Source: Candidatus Parcubacteria bacterium (GTDB lineage Bacteria > Patescibacteriota > Saccharimonadia > Saccharimonadales > 2-12-FULL-41-12). Taken from it: a stretch of 57,110 bases of DNA. Positions 34,221 to 43,715 of this stretch are shown in pieces (the first letter of the stretch is position 1; each line of letters starts with the position of its first letter). The stretch covers positions 1 through 57,110 of the forward strand of contig JAHWKM010000006.1 of assembly GCA_019347895.1 (NCBI GenBank), written 5' to 3'. A program made the translations under genes and the position numbers. Below the pieces are notes generated by a model. That model was not told the DNA's origin, did no database searches, and worked only from the letters and a program-made list of their open reading frames with translations.

Positions 34221-35291
34221 ATGGAAATTGTGGGAATTATTATTGGCGCGGTTGTAACAGCGGTTATTATAATTATCGCAATTTATTTTTTTGGGCAGAA
34301 GTTTGTGCTGCAGCTTACAAATACTAATGAAGAAAAACGTAAAGGCAGTAAGGAAGAGATAGAGTCTGGCGTTAAAGACATGCTGGAAAACAACCAGAAA
34401 CTTCTTGCCCAAATCACTAAGGGCTTAGAAAAACAACTTGAAAGCAGCCGTAGAGATGTGGGAGATTTGACTAAACAAAATGCTGCTATACGCGAGCAAT
34501 TGGCTAATACCAACAAAATTACCGAAGGATTACAAGTTTCTACAGATAGTCTAAAAAACCTATTATCGAATAACCGCCTAAGAGGAGTTTGGGGTGAGCA
34601 AGTAGCCGAGGACTTGCTGCTGGCAGCCGGGTTTGTTGAAGGTTCAAACTTTGTTAAGCAATCGGCGACAAACGAAGGTCGGCCGGACTTCACAATTCTG
34701 CTGCCGGACGGCTCAAAACTGAATGTTGACGCTAAGTTTCCGTTCGACGACCTGATGGAATATCAAGACGCTAAGACTGAAGCCGCTAAAAAAGCCGCGC
34801 TGAGTAAATTCAGCAATTCTATGAAATTAAAAGTTAAAGGAATTACCACCAAAGATTATATTAACCCGCAGGAACAGACTCTGGATTTCGTGGTGATGTT
34901 TATCCCCAATGAAATGATCTTTAGTTTTATTTACGAAAAATTGCCGGATATTAACGAGTATTGTAATCAGCGAAAAGTGGTGCTGGCCGGACCGTTCGGC
35001 TTCACGGCAGTGCTGCGGCTGGTCATGCAGGCCCACAAGAATTTCGGCTATGAAAAGCATTTGCAGGAAATTTTCGGTCTGGTTTCTAAATTCCAGGAAG
35101 AATACGCTAAATTCGGCGACAGCATGCAGCGGCTCGGCACCCAATTATCCACCGCTCAAAAAACCTTTCTTGAAGTAGAAGGCACCCGAAACCGCCAGCT
35201 GACCAAAGTAGTAGACCAGATCAGCGGCCACTCTCAAGTCGAACTAAAAATCGATCCGCTAGCCCTGGATAAGCCAACCAAAGATGAATAA
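34221..35291 (+). CDS. rmuC: RmuC family DNA recombination protein
   Basis: LLSNNRLRGVWGEQVAEDLLLAAGFVEGSNF...GRPDFTILLPDGSKLNVDAKFPFDDLMEY. Confidence 0.92.
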   Translation: MEIVGIIIGAVVTAVIIIIAIYFFGQKFVLQLTNTNEEKRKGSKEEIESGVKDMLENNQKLLAQITKGLEKQLESSRRDVGDLTKQNAAIREQLANTNKITEGLQVSTDSLKNLLSNNRLRGVWGEQVAEDLLLAAGFVEGSNFVKQSATNEGRPDFTILLPDGSKLNVDAKFPFDDLMEYQDAKTEAAKKAALSKFSNSMKLKVKGITTKDYINPQEQTLDFVVMFIPNEMIFSFIYEKLPDINEYCNQRKVVLAGPFGFTAVLRLVMQAHKNFGYEKHLQEIFGLVSKFQEEYAKFGDSMQRLGTQLSTAQKTFLEVEGTRNRQLTKVVDQISGHSQVELKIDPLALDKPTKDE

Positions 35292-35309
35292 GTGCTATAT
35301 TAGTTAGCA

Positions 35310-35570
35310 ATGGCCAAACCAAAAAAAGAAAATCCCAAACTATCGGCGGCACGCATAGCCGAGGTATTGACCAAAGCTGAGCATATTGACCGTAAGCAGC
35401 TGCTGCTTCAAAATTTTTTACGCGGTATTTTCTTCGGCGCCGGCAGCGTTTTAGGGGCCACGGTATTGATCGCGCTTTTACTTTGGATATTGTCGCTTTT
35501 TGACTTCATTCCGTTCATAGGACCGATAATAGAGAATACCAAAGAGTCGATCCGGCAAGGAACGGAATAA
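35310..35570 (+). CDS. Small TM protein (DUF5665-like)
   Basis: LLLQNFLRGIFFGAGSVLGATVLIALLLWILSLFDFIPFIGPIIENTKESI. Confidence 0.65.
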   Translation: MAKPKKENPKLSAARIAEVLTKAEHIDRKQLLLQNFLRGIFFGAGSVLGATVLIALLLWILSLFDFIPFIGPIIENTKESIRQGTE

Positions 35571-36893
35571 TTAATTCAATAGATCTATGGTTAATGCCGC
35601 GGTCCAGCTGAATTTTTTGGCGCCGGCCGGCGTGCCCTTAAGCGGCGAGAAATATTCGCGGCTTCCATGTTTTTCTATCAGTTTTAGGGTTTTTTCGGTT
35701 AATGCTTTGGCTTCTTTGTCGAGACCATAGTCCTTCAAACCTTGGATAATCAGCCAGTTAGTGTTGATCCAGGTCGGTCCTTGCCAGTAGCCGTGCTGTT
35801 TGAACCAATTAGAATTAACCGGCACGCTGGGCACTGGATAATCGGGTCCGAAAGTGTTGTTATCCTTCAACCTTTCCGCCAGCTGCCGGGCGCGTTTTTG
35901 GCTGACAGCGCCGGAATAAAGCGGTATGAGACCGGATATGCTGCTGATTTTTATTAATCCGCCCTCACTAAAACTGCGCGAATAATATTCTTTATTTTCA
36001 TGGTCCCAAAGCGCCTCTAGCGCCGACTCAGAACGCGCCGCGGCAGATAATAAATCCTCCGGCAAGTTATAGCCGGCTTCATCAGCCATTTGCCTTAAAT
36101 GCTTATTGGCGCGGATTAATATGCAGTTATAAGTCAGATCCTCAACTAAAAATTTGTCATGCGGCAGTATGGCTTTTATCTCATAGTTTCTGCTTCTGTA
36201 AAGCCAAACGATGTCTAGGTAAAGCAAGGCATCAAGGTTGCTGATGCGCTGGTATTTATTGCGGCGTTTTATATCGCGGCGGAAGCGGTGGATGATAAAA
36301 TCCACCGGCAGATATTTATAAAGCGGCAGCCACCAAGGCTTATGGTGGTCGTGCAGTTGGCGGGTCCAGGGCGGCGTGTTGTCGAGGCCGGTTTCATAAG
36401 GATGAATTAGTGTAACCAGGCCGTCTTCATTGGGCTCGCGCTCCTCGTAAAGCCATTTATGATACTTGATAAGCGGCGGCAACATCTGCGCGTACCACCG
36501 CTTGCGTTCAATAGGAGACAGTTTATCGCCGATCTGTTTGGCGGCTTCCGCTAATACCGGCGGCTGAGTGATTCCGCTGGTAGTTAAATTTTTTGGAGAA
36601 TTCAGGTTGACATGGCTGTTCCAGAGCCAGCGGTCCGGCAGATAGCGAAGCCCGGGTTCAAAAATCATGTGCGGCAGCATGCCGTTGTTCCACTGACCTT
36701 CGACCAAACTTAACAGCTCGGTTTTGGCCCGTTCAGGGTCGTAATGGCTCAGCCCGATGGCGATAAAACAGCTGTCCCAAAGCCACTGGTGCGGGTACAT
36801 TTTGCCGGACGGTATCGTATGGTCGCCGCGCCGGTTATCGTCAAGAACTTTTCGGCAAGCTGTCAATAACCTATCGCGGTCAATCATGACCAC
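35571..36893 (-). CDS. GH63/trehalase-like (MGH1-type) glycoside hydrolase
   Basis: HQWLWDSCFIAIGLSHYDPERAKTELLSLVEGQWNNGMLPHMIF; YWQGPTWINTNWLIIQGL. Confidence 0.8.
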   Translation of the reverse strand: MVMIDRDRLLTACRKVLDDNRRGDHTIPSGKMYPHQWLWDSCFIAIGLSHYDPERAKTELLSLVEGQWNNGMLPHMIFEPGLRYLPDRWLWNSHVNLNSPKNLTTSGITQPPVLAEAAKQIGDKLSPIERKRWYAQMLPPLIKYHKWLYEEREPNEDGLVTLIHPYETGLDNTPPWTRQLHDHHKPWWLPLYKYLPVDFIIHRFRRDIKRRNKYQRISNLDALLYLDIVWLYRSRNYEIKAILPHDKFLVEDLTYNCILIRANKHLRQMADEAGYNLPEDLLSAAARSESALEALWDHENKEYYSRSFSEGGLIKISSISGLIPLYSGAVSQKRARQLAERLKDNNTFGPDYPVPSVPVNSNWFKQHGYWQGPTWINTNWLIIQGLKDYGLDKEAKALTEKTLKLIEKHGSREYFSPLKGTPAGAKKFSWTAALTIDLLN

Positions 36894-37034
36894 ATAATAA
36901 CATTAGCGAAGATACAACGTTTCAAGCTATAGTGATTCGGAACTTCATCTCTATCCAAAATAGATGCTACTTTTTTAAAAGTAAAGCCCAGGCTAAATAG
37001 ACATATTATATCATATGTGTTATAGTAAAAAATT

Positions 37035-37787
37035 ATGTTTTACATTCCGGAAAGACCTGAGTCTGTTATATGGGGTGATCCCATAGCTTCTGCAGGCCAT
37101 GATTTATATTGGAATCCAGATGATTATTTTACTGAAGAATGCCCAGGCTCAGAATATACGCCCCAAGAAGGTTTTTTAATCGCTAAATTAGCTGATTTAA
37201 AAGGTGAGAACCATGGTAATGTTACAGCTACCGGCCTGGGTTATCGTAATGAATTCATGTGTGCGGTTAGTGGAATTTTCTTACCAAAAGAAGGGGATTT
37301 TACTTATGTTAGAACCTTTAGTCAAAATGCCGTCGAACATGGTATATCTCCTGCAAGAATATCTGAATCTGACGCTCAAGGTTTAGAAAGTAATTTAATG
37401 ATTGATCTTGAAGATAAGGAAGCAGTTCATCGTCGTCTAAAACGCGTAGGTGTGTATGATTTTTTCAAGAAGGCCGACTTAGAGATAGAATTTTTGGGCG
37501 GGGTTGTTACGTATGTTCGTTCTTCTGATTCTTTGCTTCGTACAGAAATGGTCATGCACAGAAATTTCCTAAGGACCGCACGAATAATACGAGATGATAT
37601 GGACAGTGCCTTAGCAACAAGAAATATGTTTAATGCTGACAATATTACCATTGAAGCATATAAAGATCACTATCAAAGATTATTCGCGTCTATCGCCTTA
37701 TTAGGTTGTATGCCTGAAGATTTTAATGAAAAATTAATACCAGTAAATAAATTTTCGCAAAGGGCTCGTCAATTTCAAGGAAATTGA
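37035..37787 (+). CDS. Hypothetical protein
   Basis: ATG ORF of 250 aa; no recognised family. Confidence 0.5.
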   Translation: MFYIPERPESVIWGDPIASAGHDLYWNPDDYFTEECPGSEYTPQEGFLIAKLADLKGENHGNVTATGLGYRNEFMCAVSGIFLPKEGDFTYVRTFSQNAVEHGISPARISESDAQGLESNLMIDLEDKEAVHRRLKRVGVYDFFKKADLEIEFLGGVVTYVRSSDSLLRTEMVMHRNFLRTARIIRDDMDSALATRNMFNADNITIEAYKDHYQRLFASIALLGCMPEDFNEKLIPVNKFSQRARQFQGN

Positions 37788-37788
37788 A

Positions 37789-38286
37789 TTAGCGGAAATT
37801 GGTGAATTGGAGGGGGAAGTCGAAGTCCTGGCTTTTTAGCAGCTGCATCACGGCTTGGAGCTCGTCTTTTTTGGGGCTGGTCACGCGGATTTCCTCGCCT
37901 TGGATTGTGGGTTTTACCTTCGGGTACGAATCGCGGATAAGCTTGGTAATTTTTTTAGCGTTTTCCTGATTCAGGCCTTTCTTGAACGGTACATCCTTGG
38001 TGGTTTTCAGGTTGCTTACCACCAGTTCCTTGCTGACATCCAGTACTTTTTGGCTTTGGTTTCGTGAAGCTAATTTTTTGCGGACGATGTCTAAAATCGC
38101 CTCAATATGATATTCGCTATCGCCTGTGATCTTCAAGCCTGATTTATCTGAATCCAACCACTCCAACCCAGCGCTGGTACCCTTTAAATCATAGCGGTTG
38201 CCCAGCTCGCGCAATGTTTGGTCAAACACGTTATTCATCTCTGCCTTGTCGTAATCGGAAACTATGTCGAAGGAAAAATTTGCCAT
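37789..38286 (-). CDS. yajQ: YajQ family nucleotide-binding protein
   Basis: FSFDIVSDYDKAEMNNVFDQTLRELGNRYDLKGTSAGLEW; VTSPKKDELQAVMQLLKSQDFDFPLQFTNFR. Confidence 0.93.
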   Translation of the reverse strand: MANFSFDIVSDYDKAEMNNVFDQTLRELGNRYDLKGTSAGLEWLDSDKSGLKITGDSEYHIEAILDIVRKKLASRNQSQKVLDVSKELVVSNLKTTKDVPFKKGLNQENAKKITKLIRDSYPKVKPTIQGEEIRVTSPKKDELQAVMQLLKSQDFDFPLQFTNFR

Positions 38287-38330
38287 ATACCTAATCTAAC
38301 ATAAACTTCTTTGGTACAATATGGCCTGAG

Positions 38331-39359
38331 ATGCTAGATAAAAATATTGTCGATGTATTGAAGTCACGCGCTGAAAAAGGCGATCAGACGGTGCTGAGGA
38401 GCCCGGAGCTTAGGAGCTTGTTTGACGAGCTAAAGACTAAGCCGAGCGAGGATCGGAGAGCTTTTGGCCAAGAAGTTAATGCCCTCAAACAAGAGCTGGA
38501 AAAAATACTTCAAAGCTCAAGTGCTAAGAGTCAAGAGTTAAGAAAACCAATTGATGTGACGGCTCCATGGGACGTCAATTCTAAAAAACCGGAACTATTG
38601 CCGGCGACCGAAGGCTCAGTTCATCCGCTGATGAGAGATCAAAAAGAGCTGTTGGATATTTTTGCGCGCATGGGTTTTGCGGCTATAGAATCGCGGCAGA
38701 TTGATGATGACTGGCACATGTTCAGCAGTCTTAACTTTCCCGAAGGCCACCCGGCCAGAGACGATTGGGACACTTTTACTACCGAGGAAAAAGACAAGGA
38801 CGGCAAACCATTCGTGGCGCCGGCCCATACTTCTACCATGCAGAACCGTATTTTGCAGGCTAATAAGCATTTGCTGGAAGAGGGCCAGCCGATAGCTTAC
38901 GTTATACCGGGCAGAGTATTCCGTAACGAAGACGTCGACCTGACTCACGAGCACACGCTTGACCAGCTGGAAGGAGTTTATGTGGACAAGGGCGTCCACG
39001 GGGGCATGCTGATAGCAACATTGAAAACTTTTTTGCAGCAATATTATGGCAAAGAGCTGGACGTCAAAACCCAGCCATTTTACTTTCCTTTCACCGAACC
39101 AAGTTTTGAGCTAGTCATGAGCTGTCCGTTTTGCGACAAAACCGGCTGCAGCGTCTGCAAATATACCGGCTGGGTGGAAATATTGGGCTGCGGAATGATT
39201 CATCCGAACGTACTTAAAATGGCAGGGATTGACCCGCAAGTATATACCGGTTTCGCCTGGGGCGTCGGTACTATGCGCCTGACCATGATGAAATATGGCA
39301 TAGAAGACATCCGCCATTTTAATTCTGCCAACTTAAAATTTCTAAGGCAGTTTAAATGA
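38331..39359 (+). CDS. pheS: Phenylalanyl-tRNA synthetase alpha subunit
   Basis: FPEGHPARDDWDTF; HTSTMQNRIL; PGRVFRNEDVDLTHEHTLDQLEG; GCGMIHPNVL; GFAWGVGTMRLTMMKYGIEDIRHF. Confidence 0.96.
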   Translation: MLDKNIVDVLKSRAEKGDQTVLRSPELRSLFDELKTKPSEDRRAFGQEVNALKQELEKILQSSSAKSQELRKPIDVTAPWDVNSKKPELLPATEGSVHPLMRDQKELLDIFARMGFAAIESRQIDDDWHMFSSLNFPEGHPARDDWDTFTTEEKDKDGKPFVAPAHTSTMQNRILQANKHLLEEGQPIAYVIPGRVFRNEDVDLTHEHTLDQLEGVYVDKGVHGGMLIATLKTFLQQYYGKELDVKTQPFYFPFTEPSFELVMSCPFCDKTGCSVCKYTGWVEILGCGMIHPNVLKMAGIDPQVYTGFAWGVGTMRLTMMKYGIEDIRHFNSANLKFLRQFK

Positions 39360-39697
39360 AAAAAGTAGACAATATTTCGGTAAAAGAGCTACAGGAAATG
39401 GCTGAGAAAATGTATGGGAGTCTAGTCAAAGCCGACGTTGACATATCAAAAAAGATTGTGATCGTAGATATGCCGATGCACTATGACGGCGAAGCAGAGC
39501 TGCTTGAACAAGGCTCAAAACAAAAAGATATATGGGGTATAAATTTACACCCTGCCAAGTATGGCACTGACGGTTTTGTTGAATTTGAATCAATGATAAA
39601 TCTTAAGCCGGGTTATGGTAATTTTTCTCGAAGCGTAGATGATCCGGCGATTCAAGCGCAAATCCTTGCAGTAATTGACGAGGTTGTCCATGAGTAA
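39356..39697 (+). CDS. DUF5674-like small protein (gene X between pheS and pheT)
   Basis: LLEQGSKQKDIWGINLHPAKYGTDGFVEFESMINLKPGYGNFSRSVDD; ATGA overlap with pheS. Confidence 0.75.
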   Translation: MKKVDNISVKELQEMAEKMYGSLVKADVDISKKIVIVDMPMHYDGEAELLEQGSKQKDIWGINLHPAKYGTDGFVEFESMINLKPGYGNFSRSVDDPAIQAQILAVIDEVVHE

Positions 39698-40010
39698 GCA
39701 CGTATATGACAAAAAAAAATGGATGGAAATGCCGCTCTTTGACCAAATGGGCAACATAAGCGCAGAGGTGGGACGAGCCTTAAGGGCCAAACAAAAAGGC
39801 GATCAAAGAAGTCTTGAGGGAGCTTTTTACAGAGGCCTAGACTTGCTTAATGCCACGATTCAGGGACTGGTTGAGCGCAAATCGCCTCGGTTTCGCGAGG
39901 TCTTGATTGCTCGCGATCAATTTTGTGAAGCCATACTGATAAAAAAAGATGATCCAAAGCTGGACGAATATTTTACTCAATTCGCGCTTGCCGCCAGGAA
40001 AGACAAATGA
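39690..40010 (+). CDS. Small predicted alpha-helical hypothetical (gene Y between pheS and pheT)
   Basis: MSKHVYDKKKWMEMPLFDQMGNISAEVGRALRAKQ; ATG at 39690 overlaps the X stop; ATGA overlap with pheT. Confidence 0.75.
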   Translation: MSKHVYDKKKWMEMPLFDQMGNISAEVGRALRAKQKGDQRSLEGAFYRGLDLLNATIQGLVERKSPRFREVLIARDQFCEAILIKKDDPKLDEYFTQFALAARKDK

Positions 40011-42520
40011 AAATTAGCATTAATGAATTGAAAAAGTACGTTGAGGTTGATGCAGCGGTTGACGAGCTGGTTGCCAAAATCGGGGCGCAGTTGGGCGAGG
40101 TTGAGGCGGTTGTGGATCTAAGTAAAAAGTACAAAGGTATCGTCATAGCCAAAATTATAAGTTGCGAAAAGCATCCTAGCGCAGATAAATTAAACGTTTG
40201 CATGATTGATAACGGCCAGAAAGAAGTCCGGGTGGTTTGCGGCGCGTCGAATGTGCGCGAAGGCTTGCTGGTGGCCTGGCTGCCGCCGGGCGCCATTGTT
40301 CCGGCAACTTTTGACAAAGACCCTTTGATGCTTGAAACCAGGGAAATACGCGGACAACTCAGCAGCGGCATGCTGGCCAGCGCCAGCGAACTTGGCCTCA
40401 GCGCCGATCATTCTGGCATTTTGGAACTGGACCAGGGCAATCCAGGCGATGACTTCGCCAAGGTATTTGGCCTGGATGACTTCATCGTGGATATAGAAAA
40501 CAAGATGTTTACCCATAGGCCGGACTGTTTCGGGCTGCTTGGCGTGGCCCGGGAAATTGCCGGCATACAAGGACATGAATTTACGTCTCCGGACTGGTAC
40601 TTAGGGCTAAATTCCAAATTCCAAATTCCAAATTCCAAAGAACTTCCTTTGGAAGTTCGCAATGAATTGCCGGAGCTGGTACCAAGATTTATAGCCCAAG
40701 CTGTAAGCGGCGTTTCGGTCAAACCCAGTCCGCTCTGGCTTCAAATTTATTTAACAAAAATAGATATGAAGCCCATCAATAACATCGTCGACATTACCAA
40801 CTATATGATGCACCAGACCGGCCAGCCATTGCATGCTTATGACTACGATAAATTGCTAGCGATAAGCGGCAAGCAGCCCATTCGACACGCTCAGGAAAAG
40901 CAAGCGGTAAGCCTAGAAACTAGGAAAGCACGCAAAGCCGACAAACTTAAATTACTCGGCGGCAAAGAACTATCATTTGAGGATGAAGACACCATACTGA
41001 TTACTTCTAACGATGTACCGGTCGGTATTGGCGGCGTGATGGGCGGAGCGGATACCGAAGTAGACGCCAGTACCAAAAATATAGTTTTGGAATGCGCTAA
41101 CTTTGATCTTTATTCTATTCGCCGCACCAGTATGACGCACGGGCTATTTACCGACGCCGTTACCCGGTTTTCCAAAGGTCAAAGCCCGCTGCAAAATCCG
41201 GCGGTCGCCGCCAGAACCATTGAAGAAATCATAAAGCTTGCGGGCGGGAATATGGCCAGCGGCTTGCTGGACAATAATCGGCTGGATTCAGAAGTGCTTA
41301 ACCGCATGTCTGTAAATAGTCCCGTGGAAGTATCGGTTGATTTTATAAATGAGCGCTTGGGTCTGGGCCTATCGGCGGATAAAATTGTCGAAATTTTGCG
41401 GAGCGTAGAATTTGTAGTCGAAGTTACCCGCGGAGATATATTGATTGTCAAAGCTCCTTTCTGGCGCATGGATATCGAAATCGCCGAAGATGTGGTCGAA
41501 GAAGTCGGCCGGCTGTATGGCTATGACCGCCTGTCAATCGAATTGCCGAAAAGAAATATCGTTCCTGTCGGTCCGGACGATCTGCTAAATCTAAAATCAA
41601 AACTGCGGTCCCAGCTCAGCGGAATGGGCGCCAATGAGGTTTTGACTTACAGCTTCGCCAGCGGCAATTTGCTGGAAAAGGCCGGACAGGATAAGGATTT
41701 GGCCTTTAAGATTTCTAACGCACTCAGTCCGGAGCTTGAATACTACCGGCTTAGCCTATTACCTAGCCTGTTAGATAAAGTGCATCAAAATATCAAGGCC
41801 GGATTTGATCAATTTGCCATTTTCGAAATTGGCAAAGTGCACGGCAAGAGTGAAAAAGACAAGGATAACCTGCCAAAAGAACTCGAGCGGTTGGCTTTGG
41901 TTTTCGCTGATAAGAAAAACTCTGACGCCGGTGCCGCTTACTATCAAGCATTTGCCCTAATGGCTGATATAGTTTATTCCCGTTTTGGCGGCGTGCGTCT
42001 CGAGTCTTTAAGTGAGTGGAAATTAGAACATAAAATGTTTAGCCAGATGAGGGCGCCGTTTGATCCAAAACGTTCCGCGGTTGTCTATAATTTTGATAAA
42101 CCGCTGGGAATTGTAGGCGAATTCCAAGCTTCGGCTTCAAACAGTTTGAAGCTGCCTCAAAGAACTGCCGGATTCGAATTGTTTTTAAATCCCATGCTAA
42201 AATCAAATTTACCATCCTACTCAGCGCTTTCTAAATACCCCGGCATTGAGCAGGATATTTGCCTAAAAACAAGCTTTGATTTGCCGTTTGCTGACATTTT
42301 CAATGGTCTTGATGAAAGCTTACGTTCCAATGCGCCTGATGATCTGGAAATTAAAACTTCCTGCATTGATATATTCAGCAAGGACAAAACGAGCAAGCAT
42401 ACTACCTTCCGTATTAGCGCGCTGAGCTACAATCGGACTCTTACGAGCGAAATCATTAATAGATTATTAGACAAAGCGTCCGAAGATTTAAAAACCAAGC
42501 TGGATGCCGAGCGGGTATAG
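40007..42520 (+). CDS. pheT: Phenylalanyl-tRNA synthetase beta subunit
   Basis: tRNA-binding-like VIAKIISCEKHPSADKLNVCMID...VVCGASNVREG; B3/B4, B5 and FDX-ACB-like regions. Confidence 0.96.
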   Translation: MKISINELKKYVEVDAAVDELVAKIGAQLGEVEAVVDLSKKYKGIVIAKIISCEKHPSADKLNVCMIDNGQKEVRVVCGASNVREGLLVAWLPPGAIVPATFDKDPLMLETREIRGQLSSGMLASASELGLSADHSGILELDQGNPGDDFAKVFGLDDFIVDIENKMFTHRPDCFGLLGVAREIAGIQGHEFTSPDWYLGLNSKFQIPNSKELPLEVRNELPELVPRFIAQAVSGVSVKPSPLWLQIYLTKIDMKPINNIVDITNYMMHQTGQPLHAYDYDKLLAISGKQPIRHAQEKQAVSLETRKARKADKLKLLGGKELSFEDEDTILITSNDVPVGIGGVMGGADTEVDASTKNIVLECANFDLYSIRRTSMTHGLFTDAVTRFSKGQSPLQNPAVAARTIEEIIKLAGGNMASGLLDNNRLDSEVLNRMSVNSPVEVSVDFINERLGLGLSADKIVEILRSVEFVVEVTRGDILIVKAPFWRMDIEIAEDVVEEVGRLYGYDRLSIELPKRNIVPVGPDDLLNLKSKLRSQLSGMGANEVLTYSFASGNLLEKAGQDKDLAFKISNALSPELEYYRLSLLPSLLDKVHQNIKAGFDQFAIFEIGKVHGKSEKDKDNLPKELERLALVFADKKNSDAGAAYYQAFALMADIVYSRFGGVRLESLSEWKLEHKMFSQMRAPFDPKRSAVVYNFDKPLGIVGEFQASASNSLKLPQRTAGFELFLNPMLKSNLPSYSALSKYPGIEQDICLKTSFDLPFADIFNGLDESLRSNAPDDLEIKTSCIDIFSKDKTSKHTTFRISALSYNRTLTSEIINRLLDKASEDLKTKLDAERV
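40609..40636 (+). repeat. Heptanucleotide tandem repeat (AAATTCC)x4 inside pheT
   Basis: aaattcc aaattcc aaattcc aaattcc followed by aaag. Confidence 0.9.
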
Positions 42521-42553
42521 AAAATAGGTGTGTTATAATTTTTCTAAGTATTT

Positions 42554-43117
42554 ATGAGTAAAAGATCAAAAGGGCAGCAAATTTTTATTTACGTCATCGT
42601 GGCGGCATTTTTGTTTTCGTCTTTTGCCTTCAGCGGCCTGGTAATCTGGGAACTTACCAAAGGAAGCGAACAAAACAACTCCGCTGACACTGAAGATATT
42701 CAGGCGCAGCTGCAAGAACAATTAGATCAACAAAATCAGGAGGGTAAATTGGAAGGAACAGAATTAGAAAACTTTGAACCGGTACAAAGCGTAGATAAAC
42801 TGCAGAAGATCGACCTAAAAGAAGGCGACGGCGAAGTGGTAAAAGAAGGCGCAACCGTTACGGCGCATTACACGGGTGCGGTAGCATCTTCCGGAAAGAT
42901 TTTTCAAAGCTCAAAGGACACGGGTCAGCCAGCCCAATTTCCTCTCGACGGTGTGATTAAGGGCTGGCAAGAAGGCGTACCGGGCATGAAAGTCGGCGGC
43001 GTACGCAGACTTGTCATACCCGCCGAATTAGCGTACGGCGAAACTCCACCCCAAGGTTCCAACATTCCGCCCAACGCAGCACTTGTCTTCGATATCGAAC
43101 TGGTCTCGATTGATTAA
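42554..43117 (+). CDS. FKBP-type peptidyl-prolyl isomerase, membrane anchored
   Basis: VTAHYTGAVASSGKIFQSSKDTGQPAQFPLDGVIKGWQEGVPGMKVGGVRRLVIPAELAYG. Confidence 0.93.
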   Translation: MSKRSKGQQIFIYVIVAAFLFSSFAFSGLVIWELTKGSEQNNSADTEDIQAQLQEQLDQQNQEGKLEGTELENFEPVQSVDKLQKIDLKEGDGEVVKEGATVTAHYTGAVASSGKIFQSSKDTGQPAQFPLDGVIKGWQEGVPGMKVGGVRRLVIPAELAYGETPPQGSNIPPNAALVFDIELVSID

Positions 43118-43268
43118 TAAATAGCAAAAAACACAACATCTAGCGCCTTGAAAAATCCATACCCGCTATATATACTAGTAGTACTCACTAAATCAGTGGG
43201 TTGTGTGCTAGAGAGTTAACATACAGCCATACAATAAAAACAATAAAATCTAAAAAAGGGGTTAAAAA

Positions 43269-43517
43269 ATGCCAAAGAACATCACTATATTTACCAGCAA
43301 TACCTGCGGCTACTGCGTCATGGTTAAGAAGTATCTTAGCTCAAAAGGCGCCACGTACGAAGAAGTCAACATTGACGAGCATCCGGAACGCCAGAAAGAC
43401 GCTTACGCGCTGAGCGGCCAGCTGGCAGTGCCGGTGACAGTCGTTACTAAGCAAGATGACAGCCAGCAAGTGGTAGTCGGCTATAACCTAGCCCAACTAG
43501 CTCCTGCCTTAACTTAG
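43269..43517 (+). CDS. Glutaredoxin-like protein
   Basis: ITIFTSNTCGYCVMVKKYLSSKGATYEEVNID...QLAVPVTVV. Confidence 0.9.
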   Translation: MPKNITIFTSNTCGYCVMVKKYLSSKGATYEEVNIDEHPERQKDAYALSGQLAVPVTVVTKQDDSQQVVVGYNLAQLAPALT

Positions 43518-43640
43518 GCGCCCTATTTTTGCGGCAAGCTGCGGCGTCAAAGCTTCCGCGTCTCGCTCACCGTACTAAAAAAGTACGGCTCGCTTCAATG
43601 CTCAGCTTTTCCTTGCATCTTACTCGCATAAATAGCGCGC
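43518..43640. other. Structured intergenic element with long imperfect inverted repeat and nested hairpin
   Basis: GCGCCCTATTTTTGCG / CGCATAAATAGCGCGC (14/16 complementary); inner CCGTAC taaaaaa GTACGG. Confidence 0.65.
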
Positions 43641-43715
43641 TTACCCCGCCAGGATATTTGCACTAAAAGTGTAAAAAACGATAAGCTGTAGTAATAAATA
43701 TTTATAGGAGACTTG

